DNA of 64,000 nucleotides from Anisus vortex (taxonomy: Eukaryota; Mollusca; Gastropoda; Planorbidae): contig OX421499.1 in NCBI GenBank assembly GCA_949126835.1, positions 3,075,053-3,139,052 of the forward strand, read 5' to 3'. Below the pieces are notes generated by a model, which saw only the letters and a program-made list of their open reading frames with translations, searched no databases and was not told where the DNA came from. Position 1 is the stretch's first letter. Every line of letters begins with the position of its first letter. This document shows, piece by piece, positions 23,299 to 36,100 of the stretch. Position numbers and translations under genes: made by a program.

Positions 23299-25470
23299 GT
23301 TATGTATTCATTTTGAACCAGGCAGTAATGGCTCACCTGACATTTGTTGATATTTAAACAAAAAAATAATCCAAGAATGGCTCCTGGTCAGAGGACTGAT
23401 AGCCGCCTGAATGTTCTAGATTTTTTAATAGATCAATAATCAACCATCACTGTCGAATTCATGTATTTCTAATATCTCATGAAAGTAATTGGTACCTGTA
23501 CATTGTGCTGGCCACACAATAACCCTTGTATACCATGGAAATAGTAAAGGTAAAGTCTCTAGTAACTGCTAGGAAAAGTTATTTGTAAAGACAATTACGA
23601 TATATTTTTTTAATGTTAATATAAATCTCTTATTTTCCTGACAGTAAACAATATTGTTATTTGCTGTGGTAATTCATTTTCTTTTAGTAAGTATATTAAT
23701 GTATTGTGTATAGCCTGGCCACCTATACATCCCTTATTAATGTCATAGGCACCCACCACCCCCCCTTATAAAAAAAGATACTAGTGTGTTTACTTGGAGT
23801 CCTTTGGGGAAAGAACTTAGCATGCCATCACTTGACCACCATGTCCCATAGTTCATTGCTACAGGAAGAATCAAAATATGTGCTTATCTCAGCGTTATAA
23901 AACTTTGTTTATTTTTTTATTTCATTTGTAATGCAAATGTAAGGATAGTCTTCTGTGTATGTTAAAAACAAGAAAAATCATAATACTGTCATTATTTTCC
24001 AGCATAAGAAATTGAATTAATTTCTATATTGTTTCTTTTTTCTTTTAATTTATCATATTGTCATTTGTCCACTTTTTTTAAAAACACATTTCATACAAAT
24101 TACAAACCTCAGGAATTTATGGTCCAACCAGTCATACATATTTTCTTGTGTAAGCATCAATTTCAAAGAAAGATAAAATAATTTTATGAGGATTGACTAT
24201 TTTGTTTGTTTGTTTGTTTTCATCTGGTCTTTAGGCTCCTGGCAGTGATTGGTTGTTTTTTTAGGTGAGCCGGTTCAACTAGATCAGGGATAGGTTGTTT
24301 TGTAGGTCAGCAGGTTTAACTAAATAAAAGAAGGTTCTTAGATAGAAAAAAAAAAAAGTAAGAAAAAAAAAAAAAGTAAGAACCGGACAAATTGTCTCCA
24401 TAGAGCCCTGAGTGATGCAGTAAAGTTTGTTATTTATAGAAATTGGAATGGTTTCTGAAATGTTTCTGTCTCGTGCTTAACTGGCATATCATTTGGGATG
24501 TTCATGCTGTGTAAATACACATAGTTAATATAATATTATCACAGTGTTCATTTTGTATATCGTGTCATCTTATTAGAACATGACTGGAAATGATCTTTAT
24601 ATAGTATCACATCAAAACATGACATCAACGATCTTTAAAACATCAGTTTTATAACATTATATGAATGATCTTTATAAATACTTGTATAGAATTGAATGTC
24701 CACATAATAGCTTTTGATGTATTTTTTTAAAATGATCTTGACATAATGATGAATATTTATTTTTGAAGTCAATCAATCTAAATCCCATCTTCCATTCTCC
24801 CTTCATCTTTGCCCCCCCCCTCTCCATATTTTATAATTTAAAAAAACCTACAGTATGTTTGTGTAATTTAAAAATCAAATTTGTAACATTTGTAATTAAT
24901 CTTGTAATACAGTAGATTAATCCTTTTATTATCATAATAAATAATTGTTTTCAAGTTGTAAAAATTCCATCAGATAATATAGTTAAGAGAAAATGAAAGT
25001 TTAAACCCTGTTTATCAGGTGATGTGATTGGTTGAAAATTGAGCAGCAGACAAATTAAAATGTATGTAAATTTTACAGTAAGTAAAAAAAACTGAATTCA
25101 AATTTCTATAACAAAACCAAACATTGGCATAAATTAAGAAAAAAAGAAATAATCTAACTGCGAGCATTGAATCGATCAATATTTATTGTAAAGTACTGTC
25201 AAGTCAAAGGGATACATTTGTAAATGTGTTAAGGTATTAAAAAAGTTTCTCCTCTACATATGAAGAAGCCACTAATGTTGCTGTTTATAGTTACAAGCTA
25301 GATGTGCTGTTTCCTTTCATCAAATAACGTTGTTGTTTTTTATATTGATCATAAACTCAATTCTTTTCTAGGCTTATGTTTTTGTGTGTTCAGGAAAGCT
25401 TTACTGTTTTTGATGCCGTGTATAAAATCCCAGCATGTAGATTACTACTAATAAATTAAAATGTTGTGTG
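23299..25470 (+). other. LIM gene 3' UTR and possible poly(A) sites
   Basis: AT-rich after the stop. AATAAA hexamers lie at 24323, 24936 and 25450; the last is followed by tgttgtgtg about 13 bp later, a plausible GU-rich element. A family 1 SINE fragment (cattgtgctggccacacaat) is at about 23500. The true 3' end cannot be fixed without transcript data. Confidence 0.5.
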
Positions 25471-27072
25471 CAGGCCCTTGAAGAATTATTTGTTTGGGTT
25501 GTAATAACAATTCATAGTTTTGCAAACACAATTGATAAAAAAAATAAAAATAACTAATGTTTAAAAAAAACAACACTTTCTCAATAAAAAAAAACAGCTG
25601 CTGTAGTCAATTTATTGATGGAGCATGAAAATATAAATCTATTTACATTCTTGAATTGATCAATAAATCATATTAAAAGATTGTTACCAAAGATGTAAAA
25701 AAATCAAATTAAAAATGTCTTTTATTTCATCTATTTTGTATTAAACATTTAGTATTATATTTTTTTGTTACAAAATTTACTATTCTTCTTGTTTGGTTTT
25801 TTTAAAATTTTATTTGGTAAAGGGAAGTAATTAGTTAAATTTTAAACATCTAATATCAAATGGTATCATATTTCGAGCTAGAAACAAACAATAACTTAAC
25901 AACTTGTCAGAGAAATAAGTAATACAAATCTACATAGCGAAGTATTTCAAAGAAGTACTGGTAGTTGATATTCATTAAATACATACAATATACAGCATAC
26001 TTCATACATAAATTCAAAGAGTAGAGCCAGTGTTTCTCAATTGCTGATTACCAACATAGTATTGGAACACCCAGTAGCAAAAAGAAGAAAAAAAAAAGGT
26101 TCCTAATCCAGGTCAAAAAGCCTTCATGTACCATCACTAGATCTACATAGCCTTCATGTACCATCACTAGATCTACATCAGTATATTTCAGACATATATT
26201 TAAAGCTAAAAAGCTAGCAGCCTTGTGTATAGGTCTTGAAAATTGTGTGAAAATTCATATCTGCAATATGCTACCAATAGGCTAGTATAGGGCAATAACA
26301 TGCTAAGTAGGTCACAAATAGAAGTATATAAAAAAATAAGTAGGTCACAAATAGAAGTTTAAAACAGTAAGTAGGTCACAAATAGAAAAAAGTTGGGAGG
26401 CTCAGGAGTAGAGAACACATTCCTAAATATAAAAAGTACACAAGTTCCAAACATGGTCTTGAGATTTTAAATAATAAAACAAAATAGTGATCCATAACAA
26501 TCCAGCAACGTTCAGTAACATTTACCTTTCATTGAACATACTTGTTTAATTACCTTTATTGGTTTCTTTGCATCTATTCCTTTCATCACAGTTTATTTCC
26601 AGCAACAAAATAGAGAAACATACTAATATTACTATACAAAAAAATCTTTCACACACACAAACAAAATCTACCATTCCCGAATACTTCAAATTTTTTAAAA
26701 TTCTAATCTTTTTGAGGCAGTTAAGGACTTAGAAATTATATTGAAAGACCAGTTTTAATTTAAACAAAATCAACATAAAAAATGTTACCGGGTACTTAAT
26801 GTTTTTAACATTTAATAGCTTTGTTAAGGTTTGTTATCAATTTTGAATGAAATTGTGGAGTAATTTCAAATATCAGTTTTAATTTTTGTGATGGTAGATT
26901 TAGAAATTTGTTTCACTTGTTTTACTACATATATATAAATATATCTGTCTCATCACAATTAACTTAAGTCGTGTCATTTTTGGACATCATTACAATAACA
27001 TTGATCTCGACTGAGGCTTAATTCAACCACAGTCACCATTTTGTTAGTCCTGTTTTATAATTATTGCTTTTT
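25471..27072. other. AT-rich intergenic stretch
   Basis: Between the convergent genes. Contains a 30-bp duplication (agccttcatgtaccatcact...) at about 26119-26178 and three copies of aagtaggtcacaaatagaa at 26306-26386. No gene seen. Confidence 0.55.
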
Positions 27073-27126
27073 GTAATACTATTTTCTAGGATCTGATTCT
27101 GGCATAGATAGATCACATGTAGACCA

Positions 27127-27333
27127 TCGGCCTCGGTGGCTGAGCAGTCGGCTGGCATACCGATGGTCCTGGGTTTGAATCCTGGTGAAGGCTAGGATTT
27201 TTTGTCCCTGCCCTGAGCTGTACCTGACTTTAGTTGGAGTAAAGTAAAGGCAACTGGACATTGTTCTGGCCACACAAACTGTTGATTGCTGCTTCCCTGG
27301 CCCTATGGATCAAAGACAGGATACTTTACTTTT
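27127..27333 (+). mobile_element. tRNA-derived SINE, family 1, with long flanking duplication
   Basis: The tRNA-like head has an A-box region (ggtggctgagcagtcgg) and B-box (gggtttgaatcctgg). The usual body (gtaaagtaaaggcaactgg) and tail (ggatactttactttta) follow. Flanks 27073-27124 and 27334-27382 are near-identical direct repeats sharing ctaggatctgattctggcat. Confidence 0.85.
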
Positions 27334-27382
27334 ATAATACCATTATCTAGGATCTGATTCTGGCATAGGATCACAAGCAGAC

Positions 27383-28695
27383 AGCTTTAGTGCCCCGGAA
27401 TTGCAAAGATTTAAAAAAAGAAATTCCAAAAAAATTTTCTGACTCATAACTGGGGAAAAGCATTATAGATACCTTCATAGAGCAGTGTTTCTCAAAGTGT
27501 GTGCCGCTGTGTCATGGGGTCTTTACAGGTGTCTTGCAGAGTATTGCTATGGGATTTATGATTATTTCTTGCTTGTTTTAGATTCCATGTAGTCAAAAGA
27601 TGTGCATTGCTTTATCATACGGAAGGACTTCATGATACTTCAATAGTGTTTGGTCATGTGAAAAAAAGTTTACGAACCACTTTTCTGCGATGTCATAATT
27701 TTTGGGAAAACCTTTGCTAGATAAGGTCACAATTTGTTAAGAGTATGTATTGCTTCCTAATCCTTATGATGCCCATGCCATAGTATTGTTGCATAAGGCG
27801 TTAAATTGCCCGAGCTTTGGTTGTGGCCAGGACTGCATCAAAAGTGTAGCCAAAATGGAAATTTTGTAATGAATTTAACGCTTTAAAGCTTTTTCTTAAT
27901 TGTGGAAGTTCTTGTCTGCAATGGCTGCAGTCTTGTCTAAATTAAAAATCTTGTATTGTTTCTATTGGAGAAGTTGACATGTTGTCTTGAATCTATTGGA
28001 GAAGTTGACATATTGTTGTCTTCAATCCCTTATGTCTTGTATATACACTTTATTTTAAAATATAAAATCAAAAATAATATATAATATAATAATCCCATCT
28101 CCCAATCTATGCATCCTACATTTACTTGTTATTTTAAAACTATTTTTTATTCATCTTGTGTGTATTATTTATTTATTTATTTGCATCAAAATATAGAATT
28201 TTGAATATTTTATTACTATTAAATACTATTTTCTTTTTTTTTTTCTTTTTAGCCATTCCTTATTATAGTAAATTATTTCCCTTTATTTATGATGAAGATT
28301 TGATTTATTTCCCTTCTGTCTGTACTAATTTGCTGTGTATAAATATTACATGAAAAAAATAAATGTCTCAAATGAATAATATTTTTATTTTATAATCTGA
28401 CATTCTCTTCTCTTGTTGATTGCTTTGAAACAAATAATTGCCTTGTTTTTATTTGTAGTTACACGTCATTTCTAGTTTGTACATAAAAAAAAAAACATTT
28501 TAAATCTGAAAGTTATTTTGGTTTTCCTTGAAGATAAAATATTTTGCTGATATCAAACTAATCTCTTGGTTGTTTTATATATATATATATACACATAAGG
28601 TATGTCTATCTATTATATATATTTTTTTATGATATTCAATCTTTAATATAGCTTTACCATTACTTTGAAGATTATTTTGTTATAATTTAAATTAG
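27383..28695. other. AT-rich intergenic stretch
   Basis: No gene. A duplicated ctattggagaagttgacat lies near 27962-28010. Short TA runs occur near 28580. Confidence 0.5.
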
Positions 28696-28915
28696 TGTCC
28701 TGTCTGACCAGATCGATCTATAGGCCCGGTGAAGCAGCGTTCATCAGTTTCTGTGACCACGGCATACTAGGGGTTGTGAGACAAGTACAATGCCCAGCTG
28801 CCTTTAATTTACCCCAACCAAAATCAGGTACCCATCAGAGCTGGGTAGACTTCAGGGGCACCCTCCAGACCCAGGAACCAAGGCTAGCCTTCAGCACATT
28901 TCCAACCCAGTACTT
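28696..28915 (-). mobile_element. SINE family 1, minus orientation
   Basis: Read on plus: gtttctgtgaccacggcata, then cccatcagagctgggtagac, then caccctccagacccagg. This is the reverse complement of the family 1 body. The tRNA-like head is partly lost. Confidence 0.78.
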
Positions 28916-29830
28916 TTAGTACTCCATCTATAATTTAACAGAATTAGATTTTTATCCTTTGATGTAATAAAAAAACAACTTTTATATACTTATTAATCCC
29001 AGAGCGCTATACTGTTTATACATATAAACTTATTATTATTTTAACATGTCACAGTAAATGTGTTTCATCTGCTATGCTATATCATATAATATCTCATGGA
29101 CGCTGAAAAACAGGAGACTCAATGTCTCAAAACCATGATAGCTTTTCAACTCCATCATACAATTGAAGATAAGGTCAAGGGTCACTCTGTCAGGATACAG
29201 GCTAGGGGATTTCATTGCCTAAGTGTTAAACAGTATGGAACTCGCATTGTCATTGTATTTTTATTTCTTACTGTAAATTCAACTTTTGCACTACAATGAA
29301 TTAGTTTCATGATACCCCAAGCATATTATATAAGTACGCTTTCTTCCCGAGGGGCATGGAATGGGTTGCTTAACAAACAAGGAAAACCATTAACTTAACA
29401 TCATTTAAAACACTAATAGAAATACAGGACTAGACTCAAATTACAGATGAGCATAGGACGCAATAATCATCTAGAATATTGGACCGTCACTGCTAAACAT
29501 AGTATATTGAACAGTAACCATTAACCAAGAACCTATGTCTATGTAGGATATAGAATGATGGTTACATAAAAGAAACTGTCCAAGTTTCTACTATTAGTAA
29601 CAAACATAAAAGTCGTTGATCAGTGTACTATTTTAAAAACAAGAAAAAATTTATGTTGATTTTCTGCTCAAACTAAAGTATTCTTTTTTTGTGACAATCA
29701 AACTATTCACTTTTCATAACTAAACAATGACTTACGGGTAATTTAAACAAAATTTTTTTTTTTACACAAGAATTGAAGTCAGTAAAAAAAAAAACTTCGC
29801 TTTGGAAAAAAAATGTTTTACTCACTATAC
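28916..29830. other. AT-rich intergenic stretch
   Basis: No gene or repeat family recognised. Confidence 0.45.
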
Positions 29831-29925
29831 CAGGGGTCGGGAACCTTTTGATAAAAGTGTGCCTAAGTAGGATTTCTAAATCATTCAGCGCGCCATTAGC
29901 GTGATAGTCAACCTGCTGAAGCCAT
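29831..29925 (+). mobile_element. Left end of a family a hAT-type element
   Basis: Starts caggggtcgggaacc and continues with gtgtgcctaagtaggatttc. No matching right end was found; truncated. Confidence 0.7.
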
Positions 29926-31331
29926 CTTTAAAATAAAATAATTTATAAGACAATTTATTTAGCACCTTAGCATGGCCTAATTCAAAGGCTTTATAGCTTT
30001 AATAGCTTTATAATAAAACTTTGCAGATGTCAAGATTTTCATTCTAGCAAATGCTAGTCTAGATAATATTACAATTCTAGTTGGATCTCAGTAAGAGATT
30101 AATTTTATAATCTCTAGCGCATGCTAGTCTAGATAGCATTGCTAGATAATCAGATAAACTTGGTAGTTAATGTAATGTTTAAATATGTACATAAAACTTT
30201 ATACATATAATGTTTATATAATTTTTAATGATCTTTTAATGGTTTGATCATTTTAAAGTTATAGATTGTAATTCTTTTATTATTTTATAAAGGAAAAAAA
30301 CAACAATAAATATTAACTCATGAAAACTGGTTAATTATCTCCCTTTGATTGCATAAAAGTTTACCAATTTGAATCTAGTGATGCTAAACAAGTTATGTTT
30401 TGTAATATAACTTATATAATTAATTAATTAATCATTATTTCTTTATACTAATCCAGAGTTATTGTATTCATTTCAAGATGTAATTAGAGATATAAAATTA
30501 ATGTATAAATAAATAAACTTTTACTGCATTGCTTAAATCATTTTGAGGAGATTATTTTAATGCATTAATAATTACAAATTACATAATATAACGTTAGTTT
30601 CTAGGACTCATATATTTCCGAAAAAAATAAAACCAATAAATTTGTACTAGAATTAATTATATGTATGCTTAATTAAAGAAGTTAAGCATAAAACTTCAAT
30701 GTAGGCATAATTAGTGTGTATCAATTAATGAACGCCTTGTCCTTGAAGGTTCTTTGCTAATTTTTCATTGCCAGTTCTGCTTTTCAAATGCAATTTTAAT
30801 TACCAGAATATTCCTTGTATGGTTACATTTATATCGATGGGTTAAATTCAATGACTGACCCGCGGTGGTTGTTTTGTAGCTGTCACTTATCACCATGGAA
30901 ACACCGACAAATAAAAATAATAGAATAACGGTTTTAGAATTAGTTTTTCTATTTTTAATGATTTAGACTTGTGTGTTAAGACCACAAAAAAAATACATAA
31001 ACGGTTCAAGGGACATAAATATTTATATTCAGAATCTCATAGGTGAATCTCCTGATTCCTTGAGCACAAACAGCTGAAGCAAGAATCACATAAAAAAATA
31101 AACAGCAAGGCTTAGCCCCCCCATCAACAACCTTGGCCTAGTGGGTTGCTACATTTATAAGTTTTTGGATGATGATGATGAACGGCACTTTGTGCCCTAA
31201 CGCCATGAAGTGTTGGTGTTTTATTTCGTGTTTTTACACATCTAAATATAAATAGGTATTTTTACAATTACAAGGTAACCCATTATTTTTTCTATCTCAT
31301 ATGTTTACAGAAAAAAATAAATAAATTATAC
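29926..31331. other. AT-rich stretch with a dispersed repeat
   Basis: Positions 30160-30420 align by eye with 45398-45640 (shared taattatctccctttga/taattatctccctttaa and gttttgtaatataac). Otherwise no feature recognised. Confidence 0.6.
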
Positions 31332-31540
31332 ATGATATAATCTGACAGATAGATGATATAATCTGACAGATAGATGATATAATCTGACAGATAGATGATA
31401 TAATCTGACAGATAGATGATATAATCTGACAGATATAAGATATAATGTGACAGATGATATAATCTGACAGATAGATGATATAATCTGACAGATAGATGAT
31501 ATAATCTGACAGATAGATGATATAATCTGACAGATAGATG
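31332..31540. repeat. 21-bp minisatellite, about 10 copies
   Basis: The unit contains atgatataatctgacagata. One irregular copy sits near 31430-31455. Confidence 0.95.
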
Positions 31541-31599
31541 AAGTACAGATTCGAGTATAATTTTAATAAATGGACAGGGCTAATTAAAAAAAAGGAAAG

Positions 31600-31838
31600 G
31601 ACCCTTCGGACCAAATCGATCATAGGGTCGGTTCACTAGTTTCTGCGGACACAGAACACTAGGAGATTGTGTGGCCAGCACAATACCAAGCTGCCTTTAA
31701 TTTTTCCCCAACTAATGTCAGGTACCCATCAAGACTGGGTAGACTTAGGGACACCCTCCAGTCCCAAGAACAAAGCCTTCACTGCGATTCGAACCCAGGA
31801 CCTTTGGTACGCCAGCCGAACAGTCTGCATGCTCTACA
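31600..31838 (-). mobile_element. SINE family 1, minus orientation
   Basis: Starts with the tail complement (ggaccaaatcgatcatagg) and ends with the tRNA-like head (gcgattcgaacccaggacct; gtacgccagccgaacag). Body blocks are complete. Confidence 0.85.
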
Positions 31839-33072
31839 AAGTTCAATTTTTTTTTTTAATGCCAGATCAGACTTGACTTCCAATATTTATCTTTCTTTTC
31901 AAACAACAATAAAAAAATAGGGATGTGATCAGAGGAGAAGAAAGTATATTTACAGGCGTATAGCTAATTAACAACCTGATAATATATATACATACACTGA
32001 TATATATATATAACATATATTTATATATTATATACATTTTGCTTTTTACTTTTATACACCCTATTACCAATAAAATTCTTCGTAATTCCCCACAACTCTT
32101 AGACCTAAGTTATCTTAACCAATAGCTCGTCTTTAAACAGAACAAAGTTATCTTAACCAATGGCGCATCTTGAAACAGACCTAAGTTATCTTAACCAATA
32201 GCTCGTCTTTAAACAGAACAAAGTTATCTTAACCAATGGCGCATCTTGAAACAGACCTAAGTTGTCAACCAATAGCTTGTCTTGAAAAAGCAGCTACCAT
32301 CGAAAAATACTGAGTTTTTGGTAAATATAGTTCAGTACTATGTTGGTTATTATTTGGTTGAAAGAAGAAAATTGAGGACTGCCCACTGCCAGCAAATAAA
32401 CTTTTCAAAACTAGAAATGCCGTTTTCAATCTGCCTATTTTTTCTTCTCGCCTTTTTTTGAACATAACATTGAAAATTACAGCTGGCGGAAACATTAAAA
32501 ATGTGAGCATGAAAGGAATTCCGCCTAAAAAAATTGAAAAGTCACATCCGTGCGACAGTGACTTAGTTCAACAGGTAAACAACACAAACATTACCGTCAC
32601 ATTAAAAAAAAAATATGTTACCAAAAACAATGTTTAGCACAGAAACAATATGAATGAGCAAAAAAAATTGTTTTTTTTTCTCATCTTTTTAGGAACAAAA
32701 ATTAAACCGCACTTCACAAAATTTTAAAGTTAAAAAAAAATATTATTTGGTTTTTTGTTTGTACATATCTATGGGTTGGAGGAATTCACAGAGGGAATGT
32801 CTGTCTAGCATTTAGTATGTCTTCATGATAAAACTCTGATGTAGATCTCATTGTATGTTTACTTCAACAGTAAAAAAAATACATCAGAAGTAAATGCCAG
32901 AAATAAAAATATAAAAAACAAATCAACAAACAAAGCAAAAATTAAGCCGTCGCGGGCACAAGAGTTGCTGCGGCAGAAATTGTAGAATCAGCTGACTGCC
33001 ATGGCTGTGCCTGGTCATTTCATATATCCCCCCTTGCGGCCGGCTCGTTGAATTTTTGTGTCAAGTCCCCAT
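31839..33072. other. AT-rich sequence; probably includes TOX 3' UTR
   Basis: The TOX stop is at 33073-33075, so its 3' UTR runs leftward from here. The 3' end was not determined. A 76-bp direct repeat (32103-32290) and AT dinucleotide-rich patches (31980-32040) are the only other features. Confidence 0.5.
32103..32290. repeat. 76-bp tandem repeat, about 2.5 copies
   Basis: Each unit contains two related halves, both with aagttatcttaaccaat, followed by agctcgtctttaaacag or ggcgcatcttgaaacag. So an older 38-bp repeat duplicated as a pair. Confidence 0.93.
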
Positions 33073-33133
33073 TCATTTGACTGGGAACGAGTTGGTGTCT
33101 GTTCTTGAGGCAACCCACTTGGTGAAAATATCT
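33073..33133 (-). CDS. TOX: TOX terminal coding exon 8
   Basis: 61 nt, residues 437-456 plus TGA. A strong pyrimidine tract and attccag acceptor precede it. It encodes [19 protein letters not shown] and stop. The phase (one base finishing Arg 437) fits exon 7 exactly, and the sequence matches the family's CRDVFxAWVASR end. It is easy to miss: the exon is short and 11.4 kb from exon 7. A 23-bp satellite begins about 65 bp upstream of its acceptor. Confidence 0.93.
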
Positions 33134-36100
33134 CTGGAATAGAGAAAAAAAAGAATATGTTTGGTTTTTTATACCCATGAAACAAAATAAATAAAGTAAA
33201 AGTACAGAAAGTATACTAATAGTACTACAGCAAGTATACTAATAGTACTACAGAAAGTATACTAATAGTACTACAGAAAGTATACTAATAGTACTACAGA
33301 AAGAATACTAATAGTACTACAGAAAGTATACTAATAAAACTACAGAAAGAATACTAATAGTACTACAGAAAGTATACTAATAAAACTACAGAAAGAATAC
33401 TAATAGTACTACAGAAAGTATACTAATAAAACTACAGAAAGAATACTAATAGTACTACAGAAAGTATACTAATAAAACTACAGAAAGAATACTAATAGTA
33501 CTACAGAAAGTATACTAATAAAACTACAGAAAGAATACTAATAGTACTACAGAAAGTATACTAATAGTACTACAGAAAGTATACTAATAGTAGTACAGAA
33601 AGTATACTAATAGTACTACAGAAAGTATACTAATAGTACTACAGAAAGTATACTAATAGTACTACAGAAAGTATACTAATAGTACTACAGCAAGTATACT
33701 AATAGTACTACAGAAAGTATACTAATAGTACTACAGAAAGTATACTAATAGTACTACAGAAAGTATACTAATAGTACTACAGAAAGTATACTAATAGTAC
33801 TACAGAAAGTATACTAATAGTACTACAGAAAGTATACTAATAGTACTACAGAAAGTATACTAATAGTACTACAGAAAGTATACTAATAGTACTACAGCAA
33901 GTATACTAATAGTACTACAGAAAGTATACTAATAGTACTACAGAAAGTATACTAATAGTACTACAGAAAGTATACTAATAGTACTACAGAAAGTATACTA
34001 ATAGTACTACAGAAAGTATACTAATAGTACTACAGAAAGTATACTAATAGTACTACAGAAAGTATACTAATAGTACTACAGAAAGTATACTAATAGTACT
34101 ACAGAAAGTATACTAATAGTACTACAGAAAGTATACTAATAGTACTACAGAAAGTATACTAATAGTAGTACAGAAAGTATACTAATAGTACTACAGAAAG
34201 TATACTAATAGTAGTACAGAAAGTATACTAATAGTAGTACAGAAAGTATACTAATAGTACTACAGAAAGTATACTAATAGTACTACAGAAAGTATACTAA
34301 TAGTACTACAGAAAGTATACTAATAGTACTACAGCAAGTATACTAATAGTACTACAGAAAGTATACTAATAGTACTACAGAAAGTATACTAATAAAACTA
34401 CAGAAAGAATACTAATAGTACTACAGAAAGTATACTAATAGTACTACAGAAAGTATACTAATAGTAGTACAGAAAGTATACTAATAGTACTACAGAAAGT
34501 ATACTAATAGTACTACAGAAAGTATACTAATAGTACTACAGAAAGTATACTAATAGTACTACAGCAAGTATACTAATAGTACTACAGAAAGTATACTAAT
34601 AGTACTACAGAAAGTATACTAATAGTACTACAGAAAGTATACTAATAGTACTACAGAAAGTATACTAATAGTACTACAGAAAGTATACTAATAGTACTAC
34701 AGAAAGTACACTAATAGTACTACAGAAAGTATACTAATAGTACTACAGAAAGTATACTAATAGTACTATACTTTAGTCATTCTTTCAAATATCTGAGTAG
34801 TCCACTTGCAAAAGTTAGGGGCACAGTGGACGAGCAGCATCGCATTCGACTGGCGAACCGAAGGTCCTGGGTTCAAATCCCGGTGAAGGCTAGGATTTTG
34901 TTCCCTGAACTCAAGGGTGCCCTTGAGTCTACCCAGCCCTGGCGGGTACCTGACGTTAGTTGAGGTAAAAGTAAAGCCAGCTGGGCCCACTGAAACTGGT
35001 GAATGCTGCTTCACTGGTCCCTATGATCAATTCGGTCCAACTTAACTTACTTACAGTTGCAAAAGTTGCTTAATCAACAAAAAGTGATCCTACTCAGAAG
35101 TTTTTGAAAGATGAGCTAAAGATCATCATATACATAAACACATATTCTTGATACATAAACACATATTCTTGATACATAAACACATATTCTTGATACATAA
35201 ACACATATTCTTGATACATAAACACATATTCTTGATACATAAACACATATTCTTGATACATAAACACATATTCTTGATACATAAACACGTATTCTTGATA
35301 CATAAACACATATTCTTGATACATAAACACATATTCTTGATACATAAACACATATTCTTGATACATAATGTTACGAAACGTAAATTCCCTACATTGTAAT
35401 GTTAATAAACCAACTAAATCATTTAAGCGAATTGCGTTTAAACGATATAAAATATTTCTCAGCTCAAGGTTTCCCCCGGGTTTTTCCCAACCTAATGAGA
35501 GCATTATTGTTTTTTTATTAACCTCGATAAAAACATGAACTGTTCACGTAAACACAGCGTGTCAAGGTCGTCCGGTCTCTCCTTATTTTGTTAGAGCATT
35601 ATTGCTTGACATTCTGATCACGCAGTCAACATGCAGGCTTGATTAAAATATTCGTGTCACTAGGCTGTCTGGTTTTTCCAACGATTGACCCGTAATATAT
35701 TTCTACGCGATTCGACACTTTTAGTCAGTTCTTGGCGTACATTCGATCGGATAACATCTAAGATTCTGAGTCTCTGAGAATCGTTTCTATTTGAGTTGTA
35801 TTATGGAAAATTTATTATTCTACTATTAACTACAATGCTATATGTTCATTGAGGATATTCATTACTAATTGGAATATGTGTAGTTCTTGATTGTGTATAT
35901 AATATTATTTGGATTCCTACTGGATTGATGTTGTAAATTAAACCAAATTTATCGTTGCTTTCTACACAACTTGGTTAGCGTCAATATTTCAAAGTTATAT
36001 ACATGTGTGTATGTGTAATATTTATTCAACTATATTAATAATCTACACTACCACTCGACATCGAGGTTCTTGCTGTATAATATGAGCCACATAAATAATT

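Noticed and set aside
33201..34768. CRISPR-like array
   Set aside because: Direct tandem repeats without unique spacers, in an animal genome.
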